Shown here: positions 8,578-17,636 of the stretch, one piece after another
Position numbering within the stretch: position 1 is the first letter of the stretch
Layout: each line of letters starts with the position of its first letter
Source of the DNA: Paraburkholderia sp.
Lineage (GTDB): Bacteria > Pseudomonadota > Gammaproteobacteria > Burkholderiales > Burkholderiaceae
DNA length: 41,733 bases
NCBI RefSeq assembly: GCF_004298475.1
Contig: NZ_SCRP01000026.1
Coordinates: 1-41,733 of the forward strand
Direction of reading: 5' to 3'
The notes under the pieces: generated by a model
What the model saw: only the letters and a program-made list of their open reading frames with translations
What the model was told of the DNA's origin: nothing
Databases searched by the model: none
Made by a program: the position numbers and the translations under genes

Positions 8578-9639
8578 TCAGCGGTACTGCCCCGCGTACT
8601 TCACGACCTTGTCGAGGTTCTCCTTCGTGATGAAGCCCGGGCCCGAGCGGATATCGCGCTTGCCATACGACGGCTGCAGGCCATAAGTCTCCAGACGCTG
8701 CTTGAACTTCGGATTCGCTTCGAGCAGCTGGCGGATCTTCGCCGGGTCGGTCGTGTGTTCCTTCTTCGCGATGGCGAGCACCGCAACCGGGATATAGCCC
8801 TGCAGGTACGGCTGCTGATCGATGGCGAACTGGATCGTGCCCGCGCGGATCGCCTTCGCGATGTCGTCGGAGAAGTCGAACGTCGCGAAATAGATCTTGC
8901 CCGCAAGGCCCATCTGCTGGACCGCCTTCAGCGTGGCGGCCGCCGGGACCGGCCCGAGCGTCAGAATCGCGCCGGTGTTCGGATGGTTACGCAGATACGC
9001 GCTGACCTTCGACTGGATCTCGGTCGGGTCGGTGCCGGTATCGATGGTGGAACTCTTGTAGTCGACGCCGATGGCGTCCGCGAAGCCGCGGCAGCGTTCG
9101 AACGACACGGCGTTCGTCGCGAAGTGATTCACGCAGAGGAATGACTTGATGCCCGCAGCCTTGGCCTTTTCGCCCGCGGCTTGCCCGGCGACGTATTCGG
9201 GCTGCCCGACGTGCATGATCGCGCCGAGCTTCGCGCTTTGCTCTTCGGTGCCGGAATTGAGCGTGACGAGCGGAATCTTCTTTTCGGTGACCTTGCCGAT
9301 CGAACTCTTGAGCACGTCGAAGTCGGCAATCGTCGTGGCCACGCCGTCGTAGTTGCGCGCGGCGGCCTGCTCGATCAGACGCGCCATGTCGGCGATGTCG
9401 CCGTTCGGCGGGTTGCGGTAGTCGGTCTCGACGTTGAAGTCCTCGTCGGCCTGCTTGATGGCGTTCTTGATGGTGTTCCACCACGAATCCGAATCCGGCG
9501 CGTGGCTGATCAGCACGAAGTGCGCGTCGGCGGCCTGCGCAGATGGCGCGGCCAGCATCGCCAGCGAGCCCAGCCCGGCAGCGAGCGCGAGCGCCGCCGC
9601 GAGCCGCCTGAGCCTTGCCTTGCCCTTGCGTTCAGTCAT
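8578..9639 (-). CDS. Periplasmic inositol/sugar-binding protein of ABC importer
   Basis: A 353-residue secreted binding protein of the PBP1/ribose-binding type. The N-terminus has several Arg and Lys, a hydrophobic stretch and APSAQA-AD, giving predicted signal peptidase I cleavage after residue 36. The mature part starts with FVLISHAPDSDSWWNTIKNAIKQA, typical of the family, with later NPPNGDIADMARLIEQA and FDFSDDIAKAIRAG. The ATG at 9639 follows AAAGGTGGAGACA; the longer frame to 9714 lacks a leader and runs through the promoter region. It is the first gene of the import and catabolism operon and the nearest to the putative IolR operator, so inositol induction is expected (inference). Confidence 0.93.
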   Translation of the reverse strand: MTERKGKARLRRLAAALALAAGLGSLAMLAAPSAQAADAHFVLISHAPDSDSWWNTIKNAIKQADEDFNVETDYRNPPNGDIADMARLIEQAAARNYDGVATTIADFDVLKSSIGKVTEKKIPLVTLNSGTEEQSAKLGAIMHVGQPEYVAGQAAGEKAKAAGIKSFLCVNHFATNAVSFERCRGFADAIGVDYKSSTIDTGTDPTEIQSKVSAYLRNHPNTGAILTLGPVPAAATLKAVQQMGLAGKIYFATFDFSDDIAKAIRAGTIQFAIDQQPYLQGYIPVAVLAIAKKEHTTDPAKIRQLLEANPKFKQRLETYGLQPSYGKRDIRSGPGFITKENLDKVVKYAGQYR

Positions 9640-9772
9640 TGTCTCCACCTTTCTCGGTCTGTCGTTTTTAGGGATGAACCGGACGGCTTCGCGAGTCGAA
9701 GCCACCCCGCTCATCGAGAAGAGTAGGTCATCGCCGAAGTGGATGCAATGAATATTTCACTGTAAATAAAAA

Positions 9773-9788
9773 TGGAAAATATGTTCCA
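9773..9788. promoter_or_regulatory. Putative IolR operator (TGGAA-N6-TTCCA)
   Basis: TGGAAAATATGTTCCA is a palindrome with perfect 5-bp arms in the AT-rich space between the divergent binding-protein and regulator genes. It agrees with GGAA-N6-TTCC, which I recall as the proposed recognition motif of the RpiR-type IolR of Sinorhizobium meliloti. It overlaps the -35 region of the regulator promoter and lies 134 bases upstream of the binding-protein ATG. I saw no second copy before iolC, iolD or iolE. Confidence 0.7.
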
Positions 9789-9812
9789 TTCATACGCGGG
9801 CCTTCCTATAAT
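9784..9812 (+). promoter_or_regulatory. Promoter of the iolR-iolG transcript
   Basis: A perfect -10 box TATAAT lies at 9807-9812. Seventeen bases upstream is TTCCAT (9784-9789), a weak -35 formed by the right arm of the palindrome at 9773-9788. A regulator bound there would block polymerase, which suggests autorepression. The predicted transcript has a leader of about 70 bases. Confidence 0.6.
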
Positions 9813-9891
9813 CGGCAGCGTCGGCATGCTGCGGATGCCGCGCCCGGTAAGGGTTTTGCGGCGCTGCGGCAACCAGAAAGGAAAACGGATC

Positions 9892-10782
9892 ATGGCGGAT
9901 GAAACAACCGATGCCGTAGCGGGCGTCGACGAATTGATGCAGCGCATCGCACACGAATACGATGCGCTGCCGCGTCAGTTGAAGAGCGTCGCGAACTACA
10001 TCGAACAGCACCGCGCGAGCGTGATGATGGACCGCACGAGCGACATCGCCGCGAGCTGCGGCGTGCATCCTTCAGCCGTCGTGCGCTTTGCGCAGCGCCT
10101 CGGTTTTTCGGGTTTCTCGGATCTGCAGGCCGTGTTTCGTCAGGCGTATGCGGGCCAGGGCTCGTCGGCGACGAGTTACCAGGCCCGCATTCGTCAGCTG
10201 ATCGACGCGAAAGCCGGCAAGGCGAGCCCGGATCTCGGCGGCGCGGTGGCGCGCGAATTCATCGGCGCGTGCCGCAGCGGGCTCGACGAACTCGAAGCGG
10301 GACTCGACGATGCGCAGTTCGACGCCGCGGTCAAGATGCTCGAACAGGCCGACAACATTTACGTGATCGGCGTGCGGCGCTCGTTTCCGGTGGCGAGCTA
10401 CATCGTCTACGCGCTGCAGCACACGCGCAAGCGCGTGCATCTCGTCTCGGGGCTCGGCGGCATGTATCACGAGCAGATCCGCAGCGTGAAGAAGGGCGAT
10501 GTCGTGATGGCGATCAGCTTCGCGCCCTACGGCAAGGAAACGCAATATTGCCTGCGCGTCGCGCAGCAGCACCACGCGAAGACGCTCGTCATTACCGACA
10601 GCCAGCTCTCGCCGCTCGCGCGCCACGCGGATGCCTGTCTCTATGTGAAGGAGGGGAGCGCGTTCGCGTTCCGCTCGCTCACCAGCACTTTCTGCCTGTG
10701 CCAGGCGCTCTTTATCGCGCTTGCGTACCGGCTCGAACTGAACGTCGAAGAATCGACCGACACAGGAGGCTACGATGACTGA
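9892..10782 (+). CDS. iolR: RpiR-family transcriptional regulator (IolR-like)
   Basis: The 296-residue protein has an N-terminal RpiR helix-turn-helix domain (about 10-90, with RTSDIAASCGVHPSAVVRFAQRLGFSG as the recognition unit) and a C-terminal SIS sugar-phosphate-binding domain (about 125-260, IYVIGVRRSFPVASYIVYAL and GDVVMAISFAPYGKET). This is the class of inositol regulator in proteobacteria, unlike the DeoR-type IolR of Bacillus. The ATG at 9892 follows AGAAAGGAAAAC; the frame continues upstream to 9772, but that part covers the promoter. It overlaps iolG by eight bases. It probably represses both divergent transcripts and responds to a phosphorylated inositol intermediate; the ligand is inference. 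The symbol reflects position and family. Confidence 0.88.
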   Translation: MADETTDAVAGVDELMQRIAHEYDALPRQLKSVANYIEQHRASVMMDRTSDIAASCGVHPSAVVRFAQRLGFSGFSDLQAVFRQAYAGQGSSATSYQARIRQLIDAKAGKASPDLGGAVAREFIGACRSGLDELEAGLDDAQFDAAVKMLEQADNIYVIGVRRSFPVASYIVYALQHTRKRVHLVSGLGGMYHEQIRSVKKGDVVMAISFAPYGKETQYCLRVAQQHHAKTLVITDSQLSPLARHADACLYVKEGSAFAFRSLTSTFCLCQALFIALAYRLELNVEESTDTGGYDD

Positions 10783-11788
10783 GAACGCAGGCAAGACGCT
10801 GGACGTGGCGGTATTCGGCGCGGGACGTATCGGCCGCATTCACGCGGCGAATCTCGCGCGCCAGCAAGGCGTGCGGCTCAAATACGTGATCGACGTGAAC
10901 CGCGAAGCCGCCGCCGCGCTCGCCGCGCAACACGGCGCGCAGGTGGCCGATATCGACGGTGCGCTCGGCGATGCGTCGATTGGCGCGTCGGTGATCTGCT
11001 CCAGCACCGATACGCATTCCGAACTGATTCTCAGATCGGCGGCGGCCGGTAAGCACATCTTCTGCGAAAAGCCCGTCGATCTCACGATCGAGCGTGCGCG
11101 TGCGTGCGCCGAGGCCGTGGAGCGCGCGGGCGTGGTCGCCATGATCGGCTTTCAGCGCCGCTACGATCCCACCTTCGCGGCGCTGAAGGCGCGCATCGAA
11201 GCGGGCGAGATCGGCACGCCGGAAATGCTCGTGGTCACGAGCCGCGATCCGGGTGCGCCGCCGATCGGCTACATCCGGCACTCGGGCGGCATTTTCAAGG
11301 ACATGCTGATTCACGACTTCGATATCTTCCGCTGGATTCTCGATGACGAAGCCGACACCGTGCATGCAACCGGCAGTTGCCTGTCCGATCCCGCCATCGC
11401 CGAGGCCGGCGACATCGACTCGACGGCGGTGACGATCCGCACGAAGCGCGGGCGGCTTTGCCAGATCAATACGGCGCGCCGCGCGGCTTATGGTTACGAC
11501 CAGCGCTTCGAAATTCTCGGCAGCGACGGCATGCTCCAGGCGGGCAACGTGAGGCCGACCGAAGTCGTGGCGTGGTCGAAGCAGGCGGTGTCGCAGGACG
11601 TGCCGGAGGCGTTTTTCCTCGAACGCTATCGCGCGGCCTACGCGAGCGAGATGGCGCATTTCCACGACGCGGTCATGCATGGCACGCCGGTACGCACGAC
11701 GGTCGCGGATGGACTCAAGGCGCTCGAACTCGCCGAGGCCGCGGCGCTGTCGTGGCGCGAAGGGCGCGTGGTGAAACTCGGCGGCTGA
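10775..11788 (+). CDS. iolG: Myo-inositol 2-dehydrogenase IolG
   Basis: This 337-residue Gfo/Idh/MocA oxidoreductase carries out the first catabolic step, oxidising myo-inositol to scyllo-inosose with NAD+. The Rossmann motif GAGRIG is at 15-20, the EKP motif with catalytic Lys99 at 98-100, and the substrate-site pair Asp176 and His180 in GGIFKDMLIHDFD. FCEKPVDL and GFQRRYDP are typical of inositol dehydrogenases. The ATG sits inside the end of the regulator gene with ACAGGAGG upstream, so the two are probably coupled. Length is normal. Confidence 0.92.
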   Translation: MTENAGKTLDVAVFGAGRIGRIHAANLARQQGVRLKYVIDVNREAAAALAAQHGAQVADIDGALGDASIGASVICSSTDTHSELILRSAAAGKHIFCEKPVDLTIERARACAEAVERAGVVAMIGFQRRYDPTFAALKARIEAGEIGTPEMLVVTSRDPGAPPIGYIRHSGGIFKDMLIHDFDIFRWILDDEADTVHATGSCLSDPAIAEAGDIDSTAVTIRTKRGRLCQINTARRAAYGYDQRFEILGSDGMLQAGNVRPTEVVAWSKQAVSQDVPEAFFLERYRAAYASEMAHFHDAVMHGTPVRTTVADGLKALELAEAAALSWREGRVVKLGG

Positions 11789-11852
11789 GCGCGCTTTCGG
11801 TGCGCACGCTGGTCAGCCATCTGCTGGTGGACCGTACGGAGGGAGGCGAACG

Positions 11853-12968
<1,116 letters not shown>

Positions 12969-13065
12969 ATGCCGGGGTGAACGCTGCGGTGAATGCCGCA
13001 GGGCATGCGCGCGCAAGTGCCCCCATCTGCGACGTGGCGGCCCAGGAAACGGCGCACGCGTGCGG

Positions 13066-13071
13066 TAAAAT
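13066..13071 (+). promoter_or_regulatory. Possible -10 box for the TusA-like gene
   Basis: TAAAAT in the context GCGGTAAAATCGAGACC lies 53 bases before the TusA-like ATG, a context common at Burkholderiaceae promoters. No convincing -35 box was seen. Confidence 0.3.
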
Positions 13072-13124
13072 CGAGACCATCGCCTGCGCCGCCTCCGGCG
13101 CGACACTCGAAGGATCCTACCCCG

Positions 13125-13358
13125 ATGCAGATTCAGGTTCACAAGGAAGTGGATGCACGCGGGCTGAACTGCCCGCTGCCGATCCTGCGCGCCAAGAAGG
13201 CGCTCGCCGACATGGAAAGCGGCCAGATTCTCAAGGTGCTCGCGACCGATCCCGGCTCGCAGCGCGATTTCGCGGCGTTTGCGAAGCAGACGGGCAACGA
13301 GATCGTCGAAAGCACGCAGCAGGACAAGACGTTCGTCTTTCTGATGCGTCGGCGCTGA
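13125..13358 (+). CDS. TusA-family sulfurtransferase-like protein
   Basis: A 77-residue protein of the SirA/TusA/YedF family. The N-terminal signature DARGLNCPLPILRAKKAL contains the CPxP motif with the sulfur-carrying Cys16, followed by the beta-alpha-beta-alpha-beta-beta pattern ending TFVFLMRRR. TusA passes persulfide sulfur to tRNA thiolation and other pathways; family members also serve sulfur oxidation or cofactor synthesis, so the exact role is open. The ATG at 13125 is the only start that gives the family N-terminus; the longer frame upstream has no similarity. It stands alone between the iol locus and galU, facing a terminator. Confidence 0.88.
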   Translation: MQIQVHKEVDARGLNCPLPILRAKKALADMESGQILKVLATDPGSQRDFAAFAKQTGNEIVESTQQDKTFVFLMRRR

Positions 13359-13462
13359 TTGCCGGTACGCTTTTCTGTTCCGCACGCCGCATGCGTCAGG
13401 TGCGCGAATGACGGCGCGAACAAAAACGTGAATTAAAGCCTGAATTAAAGCGTAAATAAAAA

Positions 13463-13491
13463 AATGGCCCGCGTTGTTGTCGCGGGCCATT
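13463..13491. terminator. Bidirectional terminator between TusA-like gene and galU
   Basis: AATGGCCCGCG and CGCGGGCCATT form an 11-bp perfect stem around a seven-base loop (TTGTTGT). On the minus strand it is followed by TTTTTTATTTACG, a good rho-independent terminator for galU 35 bases after its stop codon; it can also fold on the plus strand. Confidence 0.85.
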
Positions 13492-13525
13492 CAATTTGCA
13501 GCGCGTGCTTTGACACGCGCGGCGC

Positions 13526-14407
13526 TTAGCCTTCCATGACCGGCTTGCGCGTGTGCAGATAATCGGCGAATTCGGTCCCCACTTCCGGGTGGCGCAGCGC
13601 GAACTCGACGGTTGCCTTCAGATAGCCGAGCTTGCTGCCGCAGTCGAAACGCGTGCCGTGGTATTTGTACGCGAGCACCTGTTCATCGGCGAGCAGCGAC
13701 TGGATCGCGTCCGTAAGCTGCAATTCGCCGCCCGCACCGGGCTTGAGCGAGCGCAGGTGGTCGAAAATCCGCGGCTTGAGCACGTAGCGGCCGACCACGC
13801 CGAGGTTCGACGGCGCGACTTCGGGCGCCGGTTTTTCGACGATGCCCGAGAGCTTGACGATCGCGTCTTCCCATTCCTTGCCGTCGACGATGCCGTACGA
13901 GCGTGTTTCCGAAGGCGGAATCTCTTCCACGCCGATCACCGAGCTATGGTAGTGGTCGAACACGTCCACCATCTGCTTCATGACGGGCGGCGTGCCGTAG
14001 AGCAGGTCGTCGGCGAGAATCACGGCGAACGGGTTGTCGCCCACGAGCTTTTCGGCGCACAGCACCGCGTGGCCCAGGCCGAGTGCTTCGGGCTGACGCA
14101 CGTAGAAGCAGTCGACGTTGTTCGGCTTGATGCCGCGGACCAGTTCCAGCAGTTTCGCCTTGCCGCGCGCCTCCAGTTCCGCCTCGATCTCATAGGACTT
14201 GTCGAAATGGTCCTCGATCGCGCGCTTGCTGCGCCCGGTCACGAAGATCATCTCGGTGATGCCCGCCGCGACGGCTTCCTCGACGGCGTACTGGATCAAA
14301 GGCTTGTCGACGATCGGCAGCATTTCCTTCGGGCTAGCCTTCGTAGCCGGAAGAAAGCGCGTGCCGAGGCCCGCCACAGGGAATACCGCTTTTGTAACTT
14401 TTAGCAT
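13526..14407 (-). CDS. galU: UTP-glucose-1-phosphate uridylyltransferase GalU
   Basis: GalU makes UDP-glucose from UTP and glucose-1-phosphate for LPS, capsule and exopolysaccharide synthesis. The 293-residue protein has the nucleotidyltransferase signature [28 protein letters not shown] near the N-terminus, [11 protein letters not shown], the metal-site ILADDLL, and IVEKP and LQLTDAI later. Length is normal. The ATG at 14407 gives the conserved [13 protein letters not shown] start; the longer upstream frame is repetitive leader. It follows valS on the same strand by 108 bases and ends before a strong terminator. Confidence 0.95.
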   Translation of the reverse strand: MLKVTKAVFPVAGLGTRFLPATKASPKEMLPIVDKPLIQYAVEEAVAAGITEMIFVTGRSKRAIEDHFDKSYEIEAELEARGKAKLLELVRGIKPNNVDCFYVRQPEALGLGHAVLCAEKLVGDNPFAVILADDLLYGTPPVMKQMVDVFDHYHSSVIGVEEIPPSETRSYGIVDGKEWEDAIVKLSGIVEKPAPEVAPSNLGVVGRYVLKPRIFDHLRSLKPGAGGELQLTDAIQSLLADEQVLAYKYHGTRFDCGSKLGYLKATVEFALRHPEVGTEFADYLHTRKPVMEG

Positions 14408-14417
14408 GTCTCTAGTC

Positions 14418-14452
14418 CTGGTCCTGATGCTGGTCCTGGTGCTCTGGTCCTG
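14418..14452. repeat. Three copies of CTGGTCCTG in galU leader
   Basis: CTGGTCCTG occurs at 14418-14426, 14430-14438 and 14444-14452. On the galU sense strand this reads CAGGACCAG; the copy nearest the gene merges into the probable ribosome-binding segment CAGGACTAGAGAC before the ATG. Spacing is irregular (3 and 5 bases). Confidence 0.65.
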
Positions 14453-14515
14453 GCGGCGGCGCGGCGCTCCGTTCAGCGCCGCGTGTCGCATCCTGTTTGC
14501 CTGCCGGCCAGGCGC

Positions 14516-17383
14516 TCAGGCCGGCAGCCGATCGAGCTGCGCGGTCAGCTTGTCCAACGTGGCCCGATATTCTGCCAGTCTTTTCTGCTCCTGCTCAACG
14601 ACCGATGCGGGTGCTTTCGCAACGAAACTCTCATTTCCGAGCTTCGCATCGCACTTCGCCACTTCATTCGTCAGGCGGGCAATCTCTTTCGAGAGCCGCT
14701 CGCGTTCGGCTGCGACATCGATCTCGACCTTCAGCACGAGCTTGTCAGTTCCAACGATCGCAACCGGCGCGCCTGCCGACGCTGCATCGAGCGCCGCTTC
14801 GTCGGCGATGATCTGGACCTCGGACAGGCGCGCGAGCGCCTGCGCGTACGGCGCGAAAGTCGCGAGCCGCTCCGCGTTGCCGGTGACCAGCAGCGGCACC
14901 TTCGTCGCGGGCGACAGGTTCATCTCGCCACGCAGATTCCGGCATGCGTCGATCACGGCCTTCAGGTCGGCGGCCCACTGTTCGGCGGTTTCATCGATCT
15001 TCTTCGGTTCGGCGACAGGGTACGGCTGCACCATGATCGACGCCGCGCCAGCGGCTGCGTCGCGCGGATACGCATCGGTGAGCGGCGCAACCTTTTGCCA
15101 CAGCGCTTCCGTGATGAACGGAATCACCGGATGCGCGAGACGTAGCACCGTTTCCAGCACACGCAACAGCGTGCGGCGCGTCGCGCGCTGCTGCTCGGGC
15201 GTGCCGCTCTGGATCTGCACCTTCGCGAGTTCCAGATACCAGTCACAGTATTCGTCCCAGACAAACTTGTATAGGGCGTTGGCCACATTGTCGAAGCGAT
15301 AGTCGGCGAAACCCTTCGCCACTTCCGCTTCCACGCGCTGCAGGAGCGAGACGATCCAGCGGTCGGCCTGCGAGAAGTGCGTGTAGCCGCCCGGGGCGCA
15401 ATCGCCCGGCTCGCACGGGCCCGGTTTCGCGAAGCCGCAGTCGTGGCCTTCGCAGTTCATCAGCACGAAACGCGTGGCGTTCCACAGCTTGTTGCAGAAG
15501 TTGCGGTAGCCTTCGCAGCGCGCGAGATCGAAGTTGACGTTGCGGCCGAGCGTGGCCATCGACGCCATCGTGAAGCGCAGCGCGTCCGTGCCGAACGCGG
15601 CGATGCCGTCCGGAAACTCCTTGCGCGTCTTCTTTTCGATGCTGGCGGCCTGCTTCGGATTCATGAGGCCCGTGGTGCGCTTGGCGACGAGCGCTTCGAG
15701 TTCGATGCCGTCGACGATATCGATCGGGTCGAGCGTATTGCCCTTGCTCTTCGACATCTTCTGGCCCTCGGCGTCGCGCACGAGGCCGTGCACGTACACC
15801 GTGTCGAACGGCACCTTGCCGGTGAAGTGCGTGGTCATCATGACCATGCGCGCGACCCAGAAGAAGATGATGTCGAAGCCGGTCACGAGCACGGAGGAGG
15901 GCAGGAACGCCTTCAATTCAGGGGTTTCCGCGGGCCAGCCGAGCGACGAGAACGGCACGAGCGCCGACGAGAACCACGTGTCGAGCACGTCTTCGTCGCG
16001 CTTGAGCGCGCCCTCGTAGCCCTTTGCCCTGGCCTGCGCGCGGGCTTCTTCCTCGCTCTTCGCAACGAAGATTTCGCCGTTTTCGCCGTACCACGCCGGG
16101 ATCTGGTGGCCCCACCAGAGCTGGCGCGAAATGCACCAGTCCTGGATGTTCTCGAGCCACTGATAGTAGGTCGTGGTCCAGTTTTCAGGCACGAATTTGA
16201 TCTGGCCGTTGCGCACGACGTCGAGTGCGGTTTCGGCGATCGACTTGCCCGGGTTGAAGGTGCCTTCCGGCGCGGGCTTGCTCATCGCCACGAACCATTG
16301 GTCGGTCAGCATCGGCTCGATCGCGACGCCCGTGCGGTCGCCGCGCGGCACCATCAGCTTGTGCGGCTGCACCGAGTCGAGCAGGCCGAGCGCCTCGAAG
16401 TCGGCGACGACCTGCTTGCGCGCCTCGAAGCGGTCGAGGCCGCGGTATTTTTCCGGCGCGTTGGCGTTGATCTTCGCGTCGAGCGTGAGGATCTCGATCA
16501 TCGGCAGGCTGTGGCGCAGGCCGACCTGGTAGTCGTTGAAGTCGTGCGCGGGCGTGACTTTCACGACGCCCGTGCCGAATTCGCGATCGACGTAGTCGTC
16601 GGCGATGATGGGGATTTCGCGGTCGGCGAGCGGCAGCTTCACGGTCTTGCCGATCAGGTGCGCGTAACGCTCGTCCTCGGGATGAACCATCACGGCCGTA
16701 TCGCCGAGCATGGTTTCGGGGCGCGTCGTCGCAACGGTCAGATGACCCGAGCCGTCCGCGAGCGGATAGCGCAGGTGCCACAGATGCCCGTTTTCCTCTT
16801 CGCTCGCGACTTCGAGGTCGGAGACGGCCGTGAGCAGCACCGGATCCCAGTTCACGAGGCGCTTGCCGCGATAGATCAGGCCCTGTTCATAGAGGCGCAC
16901 GAATACGTCGCGCACGGCGGCCGACATCTTGTCGTCCATCGTGAAGTATTCGCGCGACCAGTCGATCGATGCGCCAAGACGCCGCACCTGGCCCGTGATC
17001 GTGGAGCCCGACTGCTGCTTCCATTCCCACACGCGTTCGACGAACTTCTCGCGGCCGAGATCGTGGCGCGAGACTTTCTGGGCGTCGAGCTGGCGTTCGA
17101 CGACGATCTGCGTGGCGATGCCCGCGTGGTCGGTGCCGGGGACCCACAGCGTGTTCTCGCCGAGCATGCGGTGATAGCGCGTGAGGCCATCCATGATCGT
17201 CTGGTTGAACGCGTGCCCCATGTGCAGCGTGCCGGTGACGTTGGGCGGCGGCAACTGGATCGAGAAGTTGTTGCGGCCGGGCGTGAAGGTCGCGGCGGCG
17301 TAGCCGCGGCGCTCCCATTCGGGGCCCCATTGGGCCTCGATCGTCTGGGGCTCGAAGCTTTTCGCTAGCGTGCTGTCGCTCAT
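14516..17383 (-). CDS. valS: Valyl-tRNA synthetase
   Basis: This 955-residue class I synthetase charges tRNA-Val. The HIGH-type motif [13 protein letters not shown] ends at residue 57, the KMSKS motif is at about 542-546, the editing (CP1) domain lies between them, the anticodon-binding domain follows, and the last 70 residues are a heptad-rich coiled coil ([23 protein letters not shown]) typical of ValS. Length is normal. The start at 17383 fits the family N-terminus ([15 protein letters not shown]), but no clear Shine-Dalgarno precedes it. A -10 box lies 39 bases upstream. No tRNA gene or T-box is seen next to it. Confidence 0.97.
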   Translation of the reverse strand: MSDSTLAKSFEPQTIEAQWGPEWERRGYAAATFTPGRNNFSIQLPPPNVTGTLHMGHAFNQTIMDGLTRYHRMLGENTLWVPGTDHAGIATQIVVERQLDAQKVSRHDLGREKFVERVWEWKQQSGSTITGQVRRLGASIDWSREYFTMDDKMSAAVRDVFVRLYEQGLIYRGKRLVNWDPVLLTAVSDLEVASEEENGHLWHLRYPLADGSGHLTVATTRPETMLGDTAVMVHPEDERYAHLIGKTVKLPLADREIPIIADDYVDREFGTGVVKVTPAHDFNDYQVGLRHSLPMIEILTLDAKINANAPEKYRGLDRFEARKQVVADFEALGLLDSVQPHKLMVPRGDRTGVAIEPMLTDQWFVAMSKPAPEGTFNPGKSIAETALDVVRNGQIKFVPENWTTTYYQWLENIQDWCISRQLWWGHQIPAWYGENGEIFVAKSEEEARAQARAKGYEGALKRDEDVLDTWFSSALVPFSSLGWPAETPELKAFLPSSVLVTGFDIIFFWVARMVMMTTHFTGKVPFDTVYVHGLVRDAEGQKMSKSKGNTLDPIDIVDGIELEALVAKRTTGLMNPKQAASIEKKTRKEFPDGIAAFGTDALRFTMASMATLGRNVNFDLARCEGYRNFCNKLWNATRFVLMNCEGHDCGFAKPGPCEPGDCAPGGYTHFSQADRWIVSLLQRVEAEVAKGFADYRFDNVANALYKFVWDEYCDWYLELAKVQIQSGTPEQQRATRRTLLRVLETVLRLAHPVIPFITEALWQKVAPLTDAYPRDAAAGAASIMVQPYPVAEPKKIDETAEQWAADLKAVIDACRNLRGEMNLSPATKVPLLVTGNAERLATFAPYAQALARLSEVQIIADEAALDAASAGAPVAIVGTDKLVLKVEIDVAAERERLSKEIARLTNEVAKCDAKLGNESFVAKAPASVVEQEQKRLAEYRATLDKLTAQLDRLPA

Positions 17384-17421
17384 GGGTGGGATCTGCCGAA
17401 AAAAGGATGCGGAAACCCTCG

Positions 17422-17427
17422 ATTATA
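17422..17427 (-). promoter_or_regulatory. -10 box of valS
   Basis: TATAAT on the minus strand stands 39 bases upstream of the valS ATG. The -35 region is GC-rich and not recognisable. Confidence 0.45.
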
Positions 17428-17572
17428 AGGGGTAGTTCGGTCCCCGCCGTGGCGCGGCCGGGCGGCGCACGGACCCGGGACGCGCCGCGCACCCCGATTC
17501 GCGCGCGGCGCGTCGGGCGGGCGCCTCTGCCCCGCGGCCCCGCCGCCCGCCGCTCTCGCCACACGCGGGATT

Positions 17573-17578
17573 TATAAT
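17573..17578 (+). promoter_or_regulatory. -10 box of the UvrD-type helicase gene
   Basis: TATAAT lies 59 bases before the chosen ATG, in a strongly GC-rich divergent region, with no convincing -35. The 253 bases between valS and the helicase hold these two -10 boxes; no LexA-type CTG-N10-CAG box was seen. Confidence 0.45.
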
Positions 17579-17636
17579 GGCGCTCTGCCATCTTTCGGCG
17601 CGCTCACCGCGCGCGTCATCACAGCCTGCGCACCAC

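Noticed and set aside
12993..13124. Longer N-terminus for the TusA-like protein
   Set aside because: The extra 44 residues have no family similarity and cover the likely promoter; the ATG at 13125 gives the normal family start.
14408..14515. tRNA or T-box near valS/galU
   Set aside because: The gap is filled with a short CTGGTCCTG repeat and shows no cloverleaf or T-box core.
15377..17368. A 663-codon plus-strand frame inside valS
   Set aside because: Lies wholly on the opposite strand of a clear valyl-tRNA synthetase and has no recognisable domain.
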